Both the position numbers and the translations under genes were made by a program. From Blastomyces gilchristii SLH14081 (Eukaryota > Ascomycota > Eurotiomycetes > Onygenales > Ajellomycetaceae), in assembly GCF_000003855.2 (NCBI RefSeq), contig NW_003101673.1, positions 1,315,329 to 1,379,328 on the forward strand: 64,000 nt of DNA. Direction: 5' to 3'. Shown here piece after piece: positions 1 through 12,400 of this stretch (position 1 is its first letter; every line of letters starts with the position of its first letter). The notes beneath the pieces were generated by a model. That model made no database searches. It saw only the letters and a program-made list of their open reading frames with translations, and was not told the origin of the DNA.

Positions 1-112
1 AAATTGATCAGATATAGTCTGTTAAAACAGCTATATACTATCTTTTAATAATTTGTTTTATTACAGTCTCTTATTATTTTACTTTACTTTTTTCTTTCTA
101 TTCTTTTCTATC
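1..112 (+). mobile_element. LINE 3' end, left piece (split by the hAT element)
   Basis: The first bases match the end of ORF2 and the start of the 3' untranslated region of the better-preserved LINE at 61321-63241 (compare 62833-62945). The homology stops at 112, exactly where the hAT element begins, and resumes at 5889. This is therefore the left part of one LINE copy whose 5' part lies outside the window. Confidence 0.85.
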
Positions 113-539
113 TAGACTGACCGTGTGACCGTGTCTGAGACCAGGATCAAACTTTACAGTTATCATATTGTCTAAAAGCATTACTTCTGGTCATGATTTG
201 TGTTCATTACATTGATCTCAAATCACATTATTTCAAATATTAAAGGTCTCAGATTCACTTTTCAAATAAAAATCTAGTCACAGATAAAGAATATGTTTGA
301 ATTCTTAGTCACATTTTCATTCTGATCTTATTATTAAGAATGGCATCAAATAAGATCATGAAATCATTTCTCACTTACATAATATCATAACATAGTGCTC
401 ATTTGTTGCAAATTCAATAGAGAGTATTATTAAATATTATTACTTTTCTGAACACAGATCATAATTCATATAATTTTAATTATAAAAAAAACATAAAATA
501 CAAAAAAAAATAAAAAACAAAAAACAAAACAATCACAAG

Positions 540-640
540 AAAAAATCACAATAAAAAAAAAAAAAAAAAAAAAAGAGAAAGAAAAAAAAAAGAAAAGAAA
601 AAGAAAAAAATAAAAAATAAAAATAAAAAAAAATCAAGAT
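540..640. repeat. A-rich low-complexity tract
   Basis: Nearly pure A with scattered G and T inside the hAT element. No reading frame or motif is visible here. Confidence 0.8.
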
Positions 641-1734
641 CACAGAGCTGCAGTACTCTTAAAATACTCACTCTTCAGAGTCTTTACAATGTTCATTATC
701 AACTGTGTATTTCTCACAGTGAGAGTAACATGACTGTGATGAGTCATTATCTTAATATTATCTAACAAATAATCAGTATATATCTGTATAAATGTGAATA
801 ATTAGAAAACATACACTTAAAAAGTGTGATCAGAGTGAACTCTGCTGTCACTTGAATGATATTAAGAGTAGAACACTGAAATTGATGATTTTCTTCATTG
901 ATTTCACAGATAAGATATGTGAAGATGATCTTGAGAAATATAAGATTCTCTGACTTCTGATAAAAATGAATCTCACAGAGAGACTCTATTTTCATGATAT
1001 CAGAGACTGAGTATTATTAAAAAGTGTTACTTTCATGCAATACACATGCACTTACTATGACAATTCATTCTCTGTGCATGTAACTGAGAGTTACAGCCTT
1101 CTCACACTGCACAGCTCTTTCTGAAATACTGTTATTGATTTACAACTCACACAGTCTCTCAGTTCAGCATGTGCTGTGTGTATACAGCTCTGCATGCTGA
1201 GGCTGTGTTGATCATTATAGTCTGACATGATACTCACTTTTCATGAGTCATGTTTTGTTTGAGAGAGAGGGGAAAGACACAACTGTTATTTTATTGAGAA
1301 GAGAATGAATAATTAGTATTATTAAATATAATTTGATTCATCTGTATTTAAAATTTGATTAGTCTATACTCTTCAATTTGAGAGTTTCTATGAGTATTTT
1401 AATAGTTTTCATATCAGCTTGAACTTAGTGATGAGTTGAAGAAGAAGAGAAAAGAGAGAAGAAAGAAATGAGAATAACTTATCTTTATAATATGAAAACA
1501 GAGAATTACTGCAATTATTCTCTCTAGTAACAAAGATCTGTTTTCTGCATGTATTTCTGATATAGATTATATGATAAATGCATACAAAGAATATCAATAG
1601 TACATGCATTGAATGAAGATAATATTGCTATATAACACTGTAGCTGTTTCTGTATATCTCTGAAAGCTGTTAATAGTTTCTTTATCTCTTTATATTTGAT
1701 AAGTTAATAATATATTTCAATACACTCTCTCTTT

Positions 1735-1817
1735 CATTATCATCATCATTATCATCATCATCATCATTATCATCATCATCATCATTATCATCATTATCAT
1801 TATTATCATTATCATAT
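1735..1817. repeat. ATC/ATT trinucleotide microsatellite
   Basis: Runs of CATCAT interspersed with TATCAT make an imperfect trinucleotide array within the hAT element. It separates the left non-coding part from the coding-like block that follows. Confidence 0.85.
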
Positions 1818-1867
1818 CATTGCCTGCCTTCACTTCTCTCTTAATACTCATCAAAATCAATCATGTC

Positions 1868-2662
1868 ATTTCTCTTCAAATATTCTGCAGTTCTGCAGAT
1901 CATCAAGGCGCGTGAGCATCATCACAGATTAAAGAGAGAGAAGAAGAAGATGTTCAAGTACAGAGAGACAGATTGTAAGACATATTATAATATCTTGAAG
2001 AGACTCTGTAAGAGAGTAGAATGATAATAATTTTAAGTAACACTTCTGATAGATTTAGACTGAACTAAGTATAGAAATAATGCAGATGACACTGTCTGTG
2101 AGAGATTGAAAAAGAAGATAGTGAAGAGTCTCATGCAGTAGTAATGAGATTAGAAGAAGTTCTGAGAATAATTTAAGATCAAGATAAAGAGAGAGAGAGA
2201 GAAGAAGAGTGTTACTATAAATAAGTAGTGACAGAAGAAGATTGAGAAGATATTAAAGTGAGAGATAAAGAAGTCAAAACTGATAAGTTCTTTATTAAGA
2301 GATAATGATTTTTGATAATACTTCTGTTCTCTAATTGATTAGCAGAAGCTGACAGAGAAGAGGATTTGAGACCTTGTTCAGATCTCAAATATGCTTCATA
2401 ATTCAGAATATTGAGAAGACAGCTCTATTCTCTGAGTATATCAATCTACTCACTACTGAGATAAAATCTGAGATAGTAGACTAGAAAATGCAGGATTTTG
2501 AGATGCAGATTAATCTGATTAAGAAGAAGTAGTAGACACTCTTCTCTGAGAAGACAGTAGAGAGAGATTTTGAGATGATTATTATCTCAGATAAGAAGAA
2601 GAAGAAGAAGAATGAGAATAAAAAGTGAATTATAAAGAATGATAAGAAGAATAAGAAAGAGA
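1868..2662 (+). pseudogene. Lys/Glu-rich coding-like block in the hAT element, unrecognised
   Basis: The plus strand reads in segments as basic and acidic peptides (for example FKYRETDCKTYYN near 1950, and a long segment ending in a run of lysines near 2600), with stops at positions where Trp or Gln would be expected. It lies upstream of the transposase relic in the same orientation, so it could be its N-terminal part or a second ORF of the element. I recognise no domain. Low-complexity composition makes any assignment unsafe. Confidence 0.3.
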
Positions 2663-3862
2663 AGAAAGATAATAAGTAGAAAAAGTTTTTTTCTTTTTAT
2701 ATTAGTTAGTTATAAGTTTGTAACTATTAGTTAATAATTGAAATTAATTTTAAGTTTTCAAAAATTATTGTACAAGTTGTAATCAATTATCAATATCAGA
2801 AATAATATATATATATATATTTAACTATCATGTCACTATAATGTATAAGTATCAACATTTTTTCAATATTGATATTCATAATATTAATATATTTTTAATG
2901 ATATTATCTGATAATGCAATTTAATAACACTCTCTTTCATAATATTAATATATTTCAAGAAATATAACAGAGATTAATCAAGATTATTTATTTACTTTTA
3001 TATATTGATAATATTCAATCTGAGTTAGTACTAAAATTATAACTAAGCTAAGAAAGAAGATTATTTTCTCTTATATTAATTCTTCTTACACATATCAGTG
3101 ATCAGTTATTAAAAATAAATTATTATCTTTCTTAAATTATTATTATATCTTCTGAATTCACTTCTTTCACTTCTTTTACTTCTATTGAAGATTTATAAAC
3201 TCTTTAAGAAATCACTATAAATTATAAAATCTATATTGTTTACAATTTAATACAGAATACTCTCTTTCAATTATAATAAATAATCACTTCATTCTTCACA
3301 TCTGATTTCAGGTTATAAAATTTATGAAAAACTTAACACAAATACTGAGATGAACTATGAAATAATTATTAATAGATTATATTGTAGATTACTGAAGAGT
3401 CATCTCTCTACTACAATCACTGCAACTTCATTCAGAAATATTCATTATAAACTGATTATAGCTCTGAAGAAATTTTCTGATATCTGAAGTCATCAGAATA
3501 CAGATAATAAAAGAAAAATAATCAGAAAATTACTACTGAGCTGATAAGTTACTCTATCAGATAATGATTTTTAATAATACTAACTTTTTAATTTGAAGAA
3601 AATTATGTAAAAATAATTATATATCAGTACTCTGATTCTATAACTCTCATCTGATAACTTCTGTGAATAATTACTTTATATATATATATCTCTGAATCTT
3701 TCTCTTCAATCAATTAAAAATCTCAAATTCTGAACACTTCTTCAAATGCTTAATTTAAATCTTTATATTTCACATCAATTCTGTCTTCAGTTCAATCTTG
3801 AGATACACTACAAAGTTAATATATAATATTTAGAATCAGAGTTGAAGAATCTTTGAAGAGTG

Positions 3863-5090
3863 TCTCTCACAGTGAATGCATGAACTAGTATAAATAATCT
3901 TACATTTATAAGAGTTATATATTATTACATTGATGAGAACTGAACTTATTAAGAGATATTAATTGAATTTAAATCATTGATCAGTAGTCATACTGAGAAT
4001 ACTGAGAATTATATAACAGAGATATTAATAACTGTGATTAAAAATGACTATTAAGATATTAGTCTCAGTTTTCTTACAATTATAACTGATAATACTGTAA
4101 ATAACTATACTATAATAAACAGCTTAGAGCAAAAATTGACTTTGCATTTCTGAAATAATAAACAAGGTCATATTCTCTATATTACTCATGTGATTTAACT
4201 TGTGATACAAACACTGATAAAGAATCTTAATATTAAGATAAAGAATAATGAGATGACTGATTCTTGAAATAAGAATGAGATGAAAGTGATTACTCAAGTA
4301 ACTTATATATTTACTTTATAAAAGATAATGTTTTTTAACAACACTTTTTAATATTGCTTTTTAATAATGCTTTTTAATAACACTACTATTAATTTTGAAT
4401 AGATTGACTAATAATTTAAATATCACAGATTTAAAACATTGTTAATATGATTTGTATCTTCTCTAAATAACAATAATAATTTCATAATATTTAATAAATA
4501 AACAAATCAGTCACATCACTGAATATAATACAGAATATTAGAACACAGTGAAGTTTAACATATGAGATGACTGTTCAGACTCTTCAATTGTATCAGATGA
4601 TTGATCATTGAGTGTAACACTCTGATCAGGAAAAGATTCAGATATTGAAACTTTCAGATATAAAGTGAACTCAGTTGAAATATGTGATTGATTTACTGTT
4701 TCAGTTTTATAAGATAATAAAGACAGTCTTAATTACTCATACATCAATGCTGCAGTCAGCCTGATGAGTGTATAACAGTTTATTTACTTATCTTGAGAAG
4801 CAGTTGAATCACTTAAAAAGAAATTCAGTCTGAGATAATACTATAGTGCAGGCTATTATTACTGTAAGAGATAAACTGGTATATTACTACAGCAAAACTG
4901 AACAATCTTTTACAGAGTACTATACTATAGTAGCTCTACTAGATCTCTTCTGTTAAATTAATATCTACACTTCTCAAGATTGAATAGAGGAGAAATAAGA
5001 CTCATATGTTAAATTAGTCTAAGACTACTATAATATCAACTATCAGAGATTTGAATAAGCAGATATTAAAGATGTAAAGACAGTGAAATA
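3863..5090 (+). pseudogene. hAT transposase relic
   Basis: One frame from 3863 to about 4270 reads through with only Trp/Gln-type stops. It shows the hAT order: a damaged first catalytic segment (SLTVNA*TS, where the family has D-x-W-T-S), a hydrophobic strand with YYID, HTEN (family HTGEN), then TDNTVNN with the second Asp preserved near 4085-4105, then HVI*LVIQTLIKNL, matching the family's conserved C/G-x-H-x-x-N-L segment. In another frame, 4867-4990 gives DKLVYYYSKTEQS followed by VALLD and a Trp-to-stop near IEEK; this is the conserved C-terminal part before the hAT dimerisation region. At least one frameshift separates the two parts. The Asp-to-Asn change and many stops make it inactive. 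Confidence 0.85.
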
Positions 5091-5888
5091 TAATTCTCTA
5101 ATAAGTAATAATCTTTGATAACACTTCATATCACATAGAACTATAATACTAACTTTGAAACAGAACTTATATACATTGATTACAACTGAAAATCAGATAA
5201 AACTATATACTTATAAAACTGAATTTGACTGCTATTTTCAAGATAATTCAATAAATTTATACACTAAATCAATTCTAGAGTTATAAAAAATTATTGAGAG
5301 TATATATTCAACTGTTACACTGATGATGTATAATATTCTAATAATTTCATTAATAGAGATAAGAATAGAGTAAAAGTTCAACTCAAGCTGAGATATTTAT
5401 CACTATCATCAGAGATAATTATAAGAAGAAATAATCAAGAAACTTATAATTATAAAATATAGAATTATCAGACAGTTTAATATCTCTGATTACAGTATAT
5501 CAGAGAAGTGTAGTTTTCATAAGAAAGTGAAGAATAAACTTGTACAAGAATGTATTTAATTGTTTCATAAGTATTATTAATAATTGTTATCAAATTCTGA
5601 TTATATAAACAATCACTGAATAAACTGAATGAGACTGAATTTGATCTTCAGTCTCAGTCTCATTCTGATTTTGAAAGAATGATCATCTTTCACAGTTTAT
5701 TCTGAGAAATTACTCTCATTTCACTGTTCTTGAATTAAATCTGGTCATTTTTCACATCATTTCTCTCAGAAATGATCCATTTTCAGATTTTTTTAAGGCT
5801 TGGTCCTGGTGAGACTCACACCAAGAATTATATGAGATCAGACTAAAGGGGATCAAATGTGAAATTCATGATTCTAGCAGCCAGTCTA

Positions 5889-6175
5889 TTTCTATCTATC
5901 TATTTAATGTGTTTATCTTTAAGACTGTGTTCTCTTTTCTTTTATCATATCAAATGATTTCAAAGTATTAGAAGATGTTAAAATACTGTAATTTATAAAC
6001 AGTTTTTATATTCTAAGCTGAAATTTTCTGATTTTATATATCTAAAATTGATGAATATATAATAGTTAACTTTATAGATATAGGAAAAACCCTGAGAACT
6101 TTTAGTTCTCAGATAGATGTCATAGTCTCTGACTACATACATCTATAATTGAAGAATAATAATAATAATAATAAT
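5889..6175 (+). mobile_element. LINE 3' UTR and (AAT)n tail, right piece
   Basis: This continues the LINE interrupted at 112 and matches 62935-63241 closely. It includes the GAGAACT/AGTTCTC inverted repeat near the 3' end and the terminal AAT repeat at about 6155-6175. An AAT/TAA tail in place of poly(A) suggests a Tad/I-like LINE; that assignment is from general knowledge. Confidence 0.85.
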
Positions 6176-6640
6176 ACTCTTCTTTTATTCTTCTGAGTAG
6201 AGAGTAATCTTCTTTAAATCTGATTTATTACTTATATTCTCTTTCTCACATCTCATCTGTTTATATACATAGTATTTATCTGAGTGTGAAGTTTTCTCTT
6301 AATAAGTAGAGTAGTATCAATCAGATACTCTTCTGCTTACTACTTCTTTATACACTATCTTTTGAGATGTTCTAGAATCACACTGACATGATAACTATGA
6401 ATTACTTTATAGATGAAATTATCATACTCTGAAGAAGTCTGTACTTCTCACCAGTTTTTAGACATGCTATCAGATGTGATTCAAAGATTGCTTAAGTCAG
6501 TATATAATTACAGATGTATGCCGGCTTCTTATATATGTTATCTAAATTAATTAGTGGCCGCTAGAGCCTCTTTACATTCATAAGCATGTTCAGAAGCGGC
6601 CGCGTTATTATCCGGCGGTCGTACGTTCTTCCGAACCACA
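6172..6640 (-). repeat. Solo LTR of the Gypsy-2 family
   Basis: This matches 29294-29523 joined to 37345-37603, and in part 19398-20516. The right end, CCGAACCACA, is the reverse complement of a TGTGGTTCGG LTR start. No internal region is attached, so it is a solo LTR. Its left edge merges with the LINE AAT tail and is placed only approximately. The last ~110 bp keep a GC-rich stretch (GCGGCCGCG) that escaped mutation. It supplies the empty version of the site where Gypsy-1 inserted in the other copy. Confidence 0.75.
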
Positions 6641-6884
6641 CTATTTCAATTCTATTCAATCTCAATCTGATTATCTGAGCAAAAATCTCTTTCAATAACT
6701 ATGTAACTCATTTGAAGTGATTGACTTAAATAGCACTTATATATACTTTGTTCAACAATTATTGAAATTGAAATTGAAACAGATGCTTAATTTTCAGCTT
6801 ACTATAACTCTAACTATACTGATGAAGGTGAAAGGTTGGTTGATTATCGAGATCTATCTATTATGCGGCTTTTTATGTGTGATA

Positions 6885-6912
6885 GGTGTTCGCCAAGCGA
6901 TCAGCGAACACC
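6885..6912. repeat. Perfect 9-bp-stem hairpin
   Basis: GGTGTTCGC and its exact reverse complement GCGAACACC are separated by 10 bases. It lies in an island of higher GC between the solo LTR and the kinase relic. Function is unknown; it could be the terminal hairpin of an unrecognised element. Confidence 0.6.
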
Positions 6913-6965
6913 TTGCTTAGGCGGAAGCGGTCGGCTCGTAGAGAGGGAATCCGACATATTACAAC

Positions 6966-7345
6966 TTTTAAAATCTTTATTATGATAAATTCTGGCAGAA
7001 GTTGACTTTCTACATTTAGATAACATTGTGCATACAGATCTTCAATTCAGAAACATGCTTTTTGAGATTGACAATTCTAATATGTTCTCAGTATTTGAAG
7101 AGACTGAGTTGACACACTCTGCACTGAGAAAGATTCTCAGTGACTGTATCATTTACAAGAGTCAGTGAATTCCCTGCTCACAGTGTCTTTCTATTATAAC
7201 AGATTTTGGCAAGAGCAGATTCAGTGATGAAGATCACAGAGAACAAGATATTATGTCAGATGTTCTACAGAGCAGCAGAGGTTATTCTCAAGATGAATTG
7301 AGATAATAAAGTTGATATTTGAAGCATTGCTATAGTGGTCAGTGA
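6966..7345 (+). pseudogene. SRPK-like protein kinase relic (catalytic core)
   Basis: The plus strand reads ILAEVDFLHLDNIVHTDLQ followed by RNMLFEIDN, the HTD catalytic loop of SR-protein-kinase-like enzymes. Then come IPCSQ, DFGKSRF (DFG magnesium loop) and, after a one-base frameshift near 7280, EVILKMN*DNKVDI*SIAIV, where both stops stand at expected Trp positions (RIP-like TGG to TGA). The N-lobe is not recognisable and the C-lobe fades after 7345, where the composition switches sharply to balanced. It is a mutated fragment at the border of the AT-rich block and cannot make a kinase. Confidence 0.8.
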
Positions 7346-8550
7346 CAATTACCCTTTGTTATATTTTGACGGCTTTAGTTGACATGTCTTCAATTACTGT
7401 TTGGTCAGTTTTGGGATCTTGTAGCTGGGGTCAATCAGATGATAATGACGAATGCCGTAGGAGGAGTTTTAGTAATCGATCCAGGCATTATCCCCTGGCG
7501 GGGCCACGGCCAAGCAGCTCCCATAGTGCGGGTCAATTTGATCAAATGGTTTCTCCTTGAAATCTTCATGTGAGCTCCAGCAGGGTGAAAGAGTCAGAGA
7601 CGTTCATACTGGCGGCACATTTCCTCGAGACCAACCAGGCTTCCCATCCTCGATTTTCTCAAGGGATCCAATGGGCGTAAGATTTGGAGCCGAACCAGGC
7701 TAGGCCGCATTCAATCGGGATGCGTCTCTCTTCAAGCCCTCTCTCTGTCTGGGCCTCAGAAACATCCAGCTCTTTTTTTCAAAGATGTGAAGCGCAAGTT
7801 CTCTAGGAATAAAATCTGTTTGAATCGTTAAGATCGAAATTTGTCGGATGACAAGGCGGGAACCATTGTTTGTTTGCCATTTGATTGTCTGATCGGTTGT
7901 CCTTGAATGCAGCGCGAATTAAGTTTGAAAACCCCGAGCGTAAAATTGTCTCTTCCTCGGGTAGATTCATAAGAATCAGTGTGATAATTTCTGATGACAG
8001 GCTTGTAATGCAGCAGTCCATTCCTTGAAAGGATTCGGATAGATTCAGAGAATCCATTGTTAGAGGTGGAAAACAGACATGCGACAAACCTTGGCGGAAA
8101 TTCACACGGTATTTTATACTGAATATCCAGCTCTTTGTTATTCCCATCCATCCACTGCATAGTACTCCGTATTCTGAGCCCCGACCCGCAGCTCTATATA
8201 ACCATGACAGGTATACAAAATATTAGTAATATGATCATGAAAAGCAGCCATTTAGATATTAACGTTATGTGGTTAGTATGATCTCGGCGGCCAGAGGTTA
8301 GCGGGTTTCAAACTTAATGCCCCCGCTATACTCTGTATACATCCCTTACGGGTGAAATTGAAAGAGGGCGGTCGGTCCCTTTCCCCTCATCTTAACAAGT
8401 AAGGCAAATGCTGAGGATGCACGCGCGGATGTTTGTTTGTGTTGTTTGTTGGTGTTGAAACTCAGAGGTAACTTAAAAAGGATAAATAGTTTTGTATGTA
8501 ATATTGCAGACTCGTTGGAGATATGAGAGTATAGGAAAGAAAAAGAAAAG
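7346..8550. other. Intergenic, no gene recognised
   Basis: Balanced composition without RIP-like bias. Short frames on both strands (for example minus 7803-8147) have no recognisable motif. The part nearest 8550 is likely the 3' flank of the membrane-protein gene. Confidence 0.5.
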
Positions 8551-8586
8551 GAAGAAGAAGAAGAAGAAGAAGAAGAAGAAGAAGAA
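8551..8586. repeat. GAA trinucleotide microsatellite
   Basis: About twelve GAA units followed by GA-rich sequence, about 190 bp beyond the stop codon of the minus-strand membrane-protein gene, so probably in its 3' UTR or downstream flank. Confidence 0.85.
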
Positions 8587-8776
8587 ATAAAATAGAGGGA
8601 GAGAAAAGAAAAGAAAAGAAAAGCCCCAAGCCCGAAGCCCCTCAAGCCATAAAAGAGGGCAGGGGGGAGATAGAGAAACGGAACCAAATATAAAAAGAAG
8701 TGATAAAATCGAATCCTCGTTCGTGAACGTATGTATATCCTTTCATATCCAATCCAATTCAACCCAATCCAATCCA

Positions 8777-9436
8777 CTACGCCCACCTCTTCTCATCCAT
8801 CTCCTTCTCCTTCAATCCGCCCATCCTCTCTAAGTCAAGACTCTGAAACCGTTCCGTAGAACCACCCTTCCCGCTCCCGCTCCCACCGGGCTGGCGCTGC
8901 TGATATGGCGGCAAATCCTCATCCCCCTCCTTCCTGCCACCATCCTCCCTCCCTTCATCTAGCGGCTCCAATCCAATGCCCCCCTTCTCACTAATGCGCA
9001 CAACAACCACGCGCCCACTCATCCGCTTCCCGGCCGCATCTTCCTCTTCAGGGAATGTGATGCGGATCTCCGGCACGGGGCTGGATGGTGGACTTAGCGA
9101 CGATGAGGAGGAGGACGACGGGGAGCTTGAGCCCTTCTCACCGATGAGGAAGACGGAGTCTCTGTTTGAGGCGGAGATGGTGAGACCGCGGCCACGTTGG
9201 CGGCGGTTGCTGCTGCTGTTGTGCCGGTGGTCTTGGTAGAGGGGCAGTTCTGATTGTTGTTTTTGGCGCCTGCGGCGGAGGACGAGGTAGGAACCGATGA
9301 GGGCGATGGAGAGGAGGATTAGGGCTAGGAGGGAGATTAGGAGGTTTACGCTTGAGGAGTTTAGGCCACCATTGTCATTGTCGTTTCTGTTGTCATTGTC
9401 ATTACCGCGGGCGGTTAGGTGTCGTAGCGCATCCAT
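8777..9436 (-). CDS. Single-pass membrane protein, fungal, unnamed
   Basis: An uninterrupted 219-residue reading frame. Residues 1-30 are Asn/Asp-rich and polar. Residues 31-53 form one strongly hydrophobic segment (NLLISLLALILLSIALIG) followed at once by RRRR, which predicts a short N-terminal outside part and a cytosolic tail. The tail has a Ser run (about 103-113) followed by PVPEIRITFPEEED (121-134), GRVVVVRI (141-148), GLEPLDEGRE (155-164) and FQSLDLERMGGLKEK (197-211). From memory, these blocks resemble a conserved uncharacterised protein of Aspergillus and relatives; that is recall, not a search. The start chosen is the first Met, with no in-frame Met before the hydrophobic segment. 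No introns or breaks are visible. Function unknown; a scaffold or signalling role would be speculation. Confidence 0.8.
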   Translation of the reverse strand: MDALRHLTARGNDNDNRNDNDNGGLNSSSVNLLISLLALILLSIALIGSYLVLRRRRQKQQSELPLYQDHRHNSSSNRRQRGRGLTISASNRDSVFLIGEKGSSSPSSSSSSSLSPPSSPVPEIRITFPEEEDAAGKRMSGRVVVVRISEKGGIGLEPLDEGREDGGRKEGDEDLPPYQQRQPGGSGSGKGGSTERFQSLDLERMGGLKEKEMDEKRWA

Positions 9437-12400
9437 CGATTTAGGGGTGGAAGGTTTTCCGTTGTGTTTTCGGTGGATATCTTGTAAACAATAAAGTTGA
9501 ATAGGATGGTGGATGTCCTTTTGGCGTTTTTGTTTTTTATTTTTTATTTTTATTCTTTTTCCGTAATAGAGCGAATTAGAATTGTAGATAACTAGATGTC
9601 GAATCTAGGATAATAAGGAAGGAGTGACGGTAATAGTATAAGAAGTGTTGGCGACAACGGGTCCTTGCTCGAAGTGTTAATTACACATCCGCCATCCGCG
9701 AAAGCAAACTGTAGACGCGCACAAATAGGGAGGGTGGTTGGTATTAACGATCTCGAAGGAATATATCACAAGGGCCTGCTGCTTTGTATTCTTTTTTATT
9801 TTCCGATAAGAGGGACGAGGGAGCGTGATGGGAGGAGGGCCAAGCAGGTGGTTTTTCTCCCTTTTGATTTTCTCCCTTTTCTTCTCTTAGAGACACAAGG
9901 GCGATAAATTAAATTAGGGGTGAAGAGGGGATAGTTAGCGAAGGAATAAACAGCACGGCGATCAGCTGAAGGAATGAAGCTGATACCTGCAAAGAATGAA
10001 TGACAAGCGATAAGAGGAGGTGAGATAGTTGGATGGAGGATGAGGATGAAAAGAAGAGAGAAAGAAAGAAAGAAAGAACGAGAGAGGAAGAGAGGAGAAG
10101 AGAGCGAACTGTTGAACAGACAGCGAACAGCGAACAGCGAAGAGCGAAAAGGGCGGGCCAGTAATTAGTCGTTGTTATTAGTTACTTTTTTAGTACCTAG
10201 TTACTAGTTAACCTAGATAGTTTAGTTACGGGGAGTTAGTTAGGTAGGGTTAGGGAGTGGAGGTTAGGGTTTACCAGCCAGGAACCAAGCCAGGAACCAG
10301 CAAACAACAGACGGTCTGGCCACCAATAACAGCCCCGGTTTGGCCGCCGTTCGTGAAGCTTGTAATGGCTTGTATCAATCCCATTACCAGTTCTACGCCC
10401 ACGGATTGGCCCAGAACGTGCCTGGTTCGCTGGCGGTAAACAAAAAAAAAAACAAACTAGGAATGTCGTCGCCCGGACAAGTGTCCAATCACTGGTCAGG
10501 CAGAACTGCTCAGTGGCGTGGCTCCTACACAGTTACAGCGTAAGTTCTAACTAACTGCCCTCGGCCTTCAAGGGTTGTGGCAAAAGAATGGGGGGGGGGG
10601 ATCTGATCCGATCTGTTGCTGAACTCTTCACGGTGGCTGTGGCTATTAATATCCTGGTTTTGTCAAGCAGCTGCTGATGAAGGGTCGTGACGATGGTTGC
10701 ATGGATGTCTTTCCTGTCCTTGTGCATGCCATCCCCATAATAATATTAAATAATAATAAATAATGCTGTATCTGTTCTCCGTATGTAATAATATGCTATG
10801 CTCGGTTAGATGTTCCTTGGATCATGATGACAGACATCAGATCAGAATCAGGGGTTTTGTTTAAGGTCAAGGTTTCAAATCCAGTCCGAAGCTTCCTGTT
10901 TTGTTTTCGGGCAATCCCACCGCAGCACCACAACAAAACTGAATAAAAAGGGGAAAGGAGTTACTGATAATAATTAAAAGAAATCAAAAAGAACTGCAGA
11001 TTAACCCTTGCCCTTGTTCGCGCTTGAGAAAACCTGCTCATGAGATTATACAGGTAAGATGAGTAGCGTGTCCAGAACAACCCCAACTGCGAAATGCTGA
11101 ATGGAATACGCTTTTGAATTAATATCCTTACTTTTGAACGTCAGTGCTATCATTACACGGCGGCTGACGGAGGTTCTATCCATATTTCGAAGGTCGGTGA
11201 CCTAGCTGCTGTCCTGTCCTCTATTTTTGCGGATATGAGAAACAAGCTCTCCGTGCGACCTTTCTCGTGAGAATCAGCCAATTTTTATACTGATTATATT
11301 CAATTGCACAGACGAATGTTGTCACTACTTATTGTATTGAATATATAAAATGAGGAAGAATCAATTGTTTTGACAACTAATACAATGCATCTTCAAAATA
11401 ACTTTTTTCATAGAATTTCACTATTTTATCTGCAGAGATATTTGGAAATATTCTACCATGCTATCTGATGTAGTAATGAGAGCAAGTGATTATCATTGAT
11501 TGATTGTGCATGAGGTTAAGTAGAAAATTCTACAAGCAGAGGCTTTCCTCATCAGTCAGTACTTACATTATTTGTATTATTATTTATTAGTTACCTTGCC
11601 CATGGTTCCTCTGTTACCCCCCTGAAAACTTTCCTCTGTACGCGGTAGACTTCCAAGGTTTTGACCAAAAGCTTCTCAAACTTACCAATTCTTTAAGTAA
11701 ACATCAGAGCTCAGTTACCTAGGCAATCATTGCTCGTCTGTGATTTTATGTTTTAGGTTTCAGTGTCTGAAATTTTTATGTTTCTTGAAACGACCTTGCT
11801 CCAGTGGAAAACCGGATGCTTCAAAAAAGCCCTCCGCAGCCAAAATATTTTTATATACTTACTATAGGAATAACAACGCTTCCGGCTTCTTCAACGGAGA
11901 CATTCTTCGAGTAAAATATTTAGCATTGTTACCAATTGGGCCAATTATTGAAAACTATACAAAACTAAGATTGAAAGAAATTCAGACATATTCATCGAAC
12001 CTCTTATGCGCTTGAGATTTTGGACAATTTGGTACATGTAGGCTTGTATTAGGTAGGTAGTTCGTTTCAAGCAAAGCAATACAGACAAAATGGTTTCTGA
12101 CCAGTCCAGCCCGCGACGACGGAGGATTCGCAGCAAAATTAGAGAAGCAGCGCAACACAGAAGATAAATGTAGGGAAATATAGATAGTAGTTGGTGCATT
12201 CCTTCAGCCAGCAGATTCCCAATGCATACGCATGTCTATCACGAGATTCCTTAGAACACAATCCCATTCTTCACCCCATTCATCCCTCCCCCCGCATGAC
12301 CATCATCATTCATCCGGGAACATCACCATGCAAACCATCTGAGAAGCCGGCCAACCATCTCCCAGAAGGATCTTGACACATTCTCTCTCCTCCATTCACC

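Larger units (their letters stand above)
113..5888 (+). mobile_element. hAT-superfamily DNA transposon, full length, mutated
   Basis: The element begins TAGACTGACCG and ends CAGCCAGTCTA, so it has short imperfect terminal inverted repeats. It is flanked by an exact 8-bp duplication TTTCTATC at 105-112 and 5889-5896; 8-bp duplications are typical of hAT elements. Removing it rejoins the LINE 3' region. Its first ~30 bp and last ~75 bp match the 506-bp MITEs elsewhere in the window. Internally a hAT transposase relic runs on the plus strand from about 3863. The interior is AT-rich and stop-riddled, so it cannot encode active transposase. It is the likely autonomous-type relative of the MITEs. 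Confidence 0.9.

Noticed and set aside
1735..1817. Possible CRISPR-like array in the ATC repeats
   Set aside because: It is a plain trinucleotide microsatellite without spacers, in a eukaryotic context.
6885..6920. Helitron 3' terminus
   Set aside because: The hairpin is right but CTTAG is not a CTRR end at the usual distance, and no 5' TC end or Rep/helicase remnant was seen.
8346..8786. Minus-strand 146-codon frame after the membrane-protein gene
   Set aside because: Its Ser run is the GAA microsatellite read in antisense; it overlaps the stop of the real gene and has no motif.
8976..9239. Plus-strand 87-codon frame over the membrane-protein gene
   Set aside because: Antisense shadow of the minus-strand gene, whose hydrophobic segment and conserved blocks are far more convincing.
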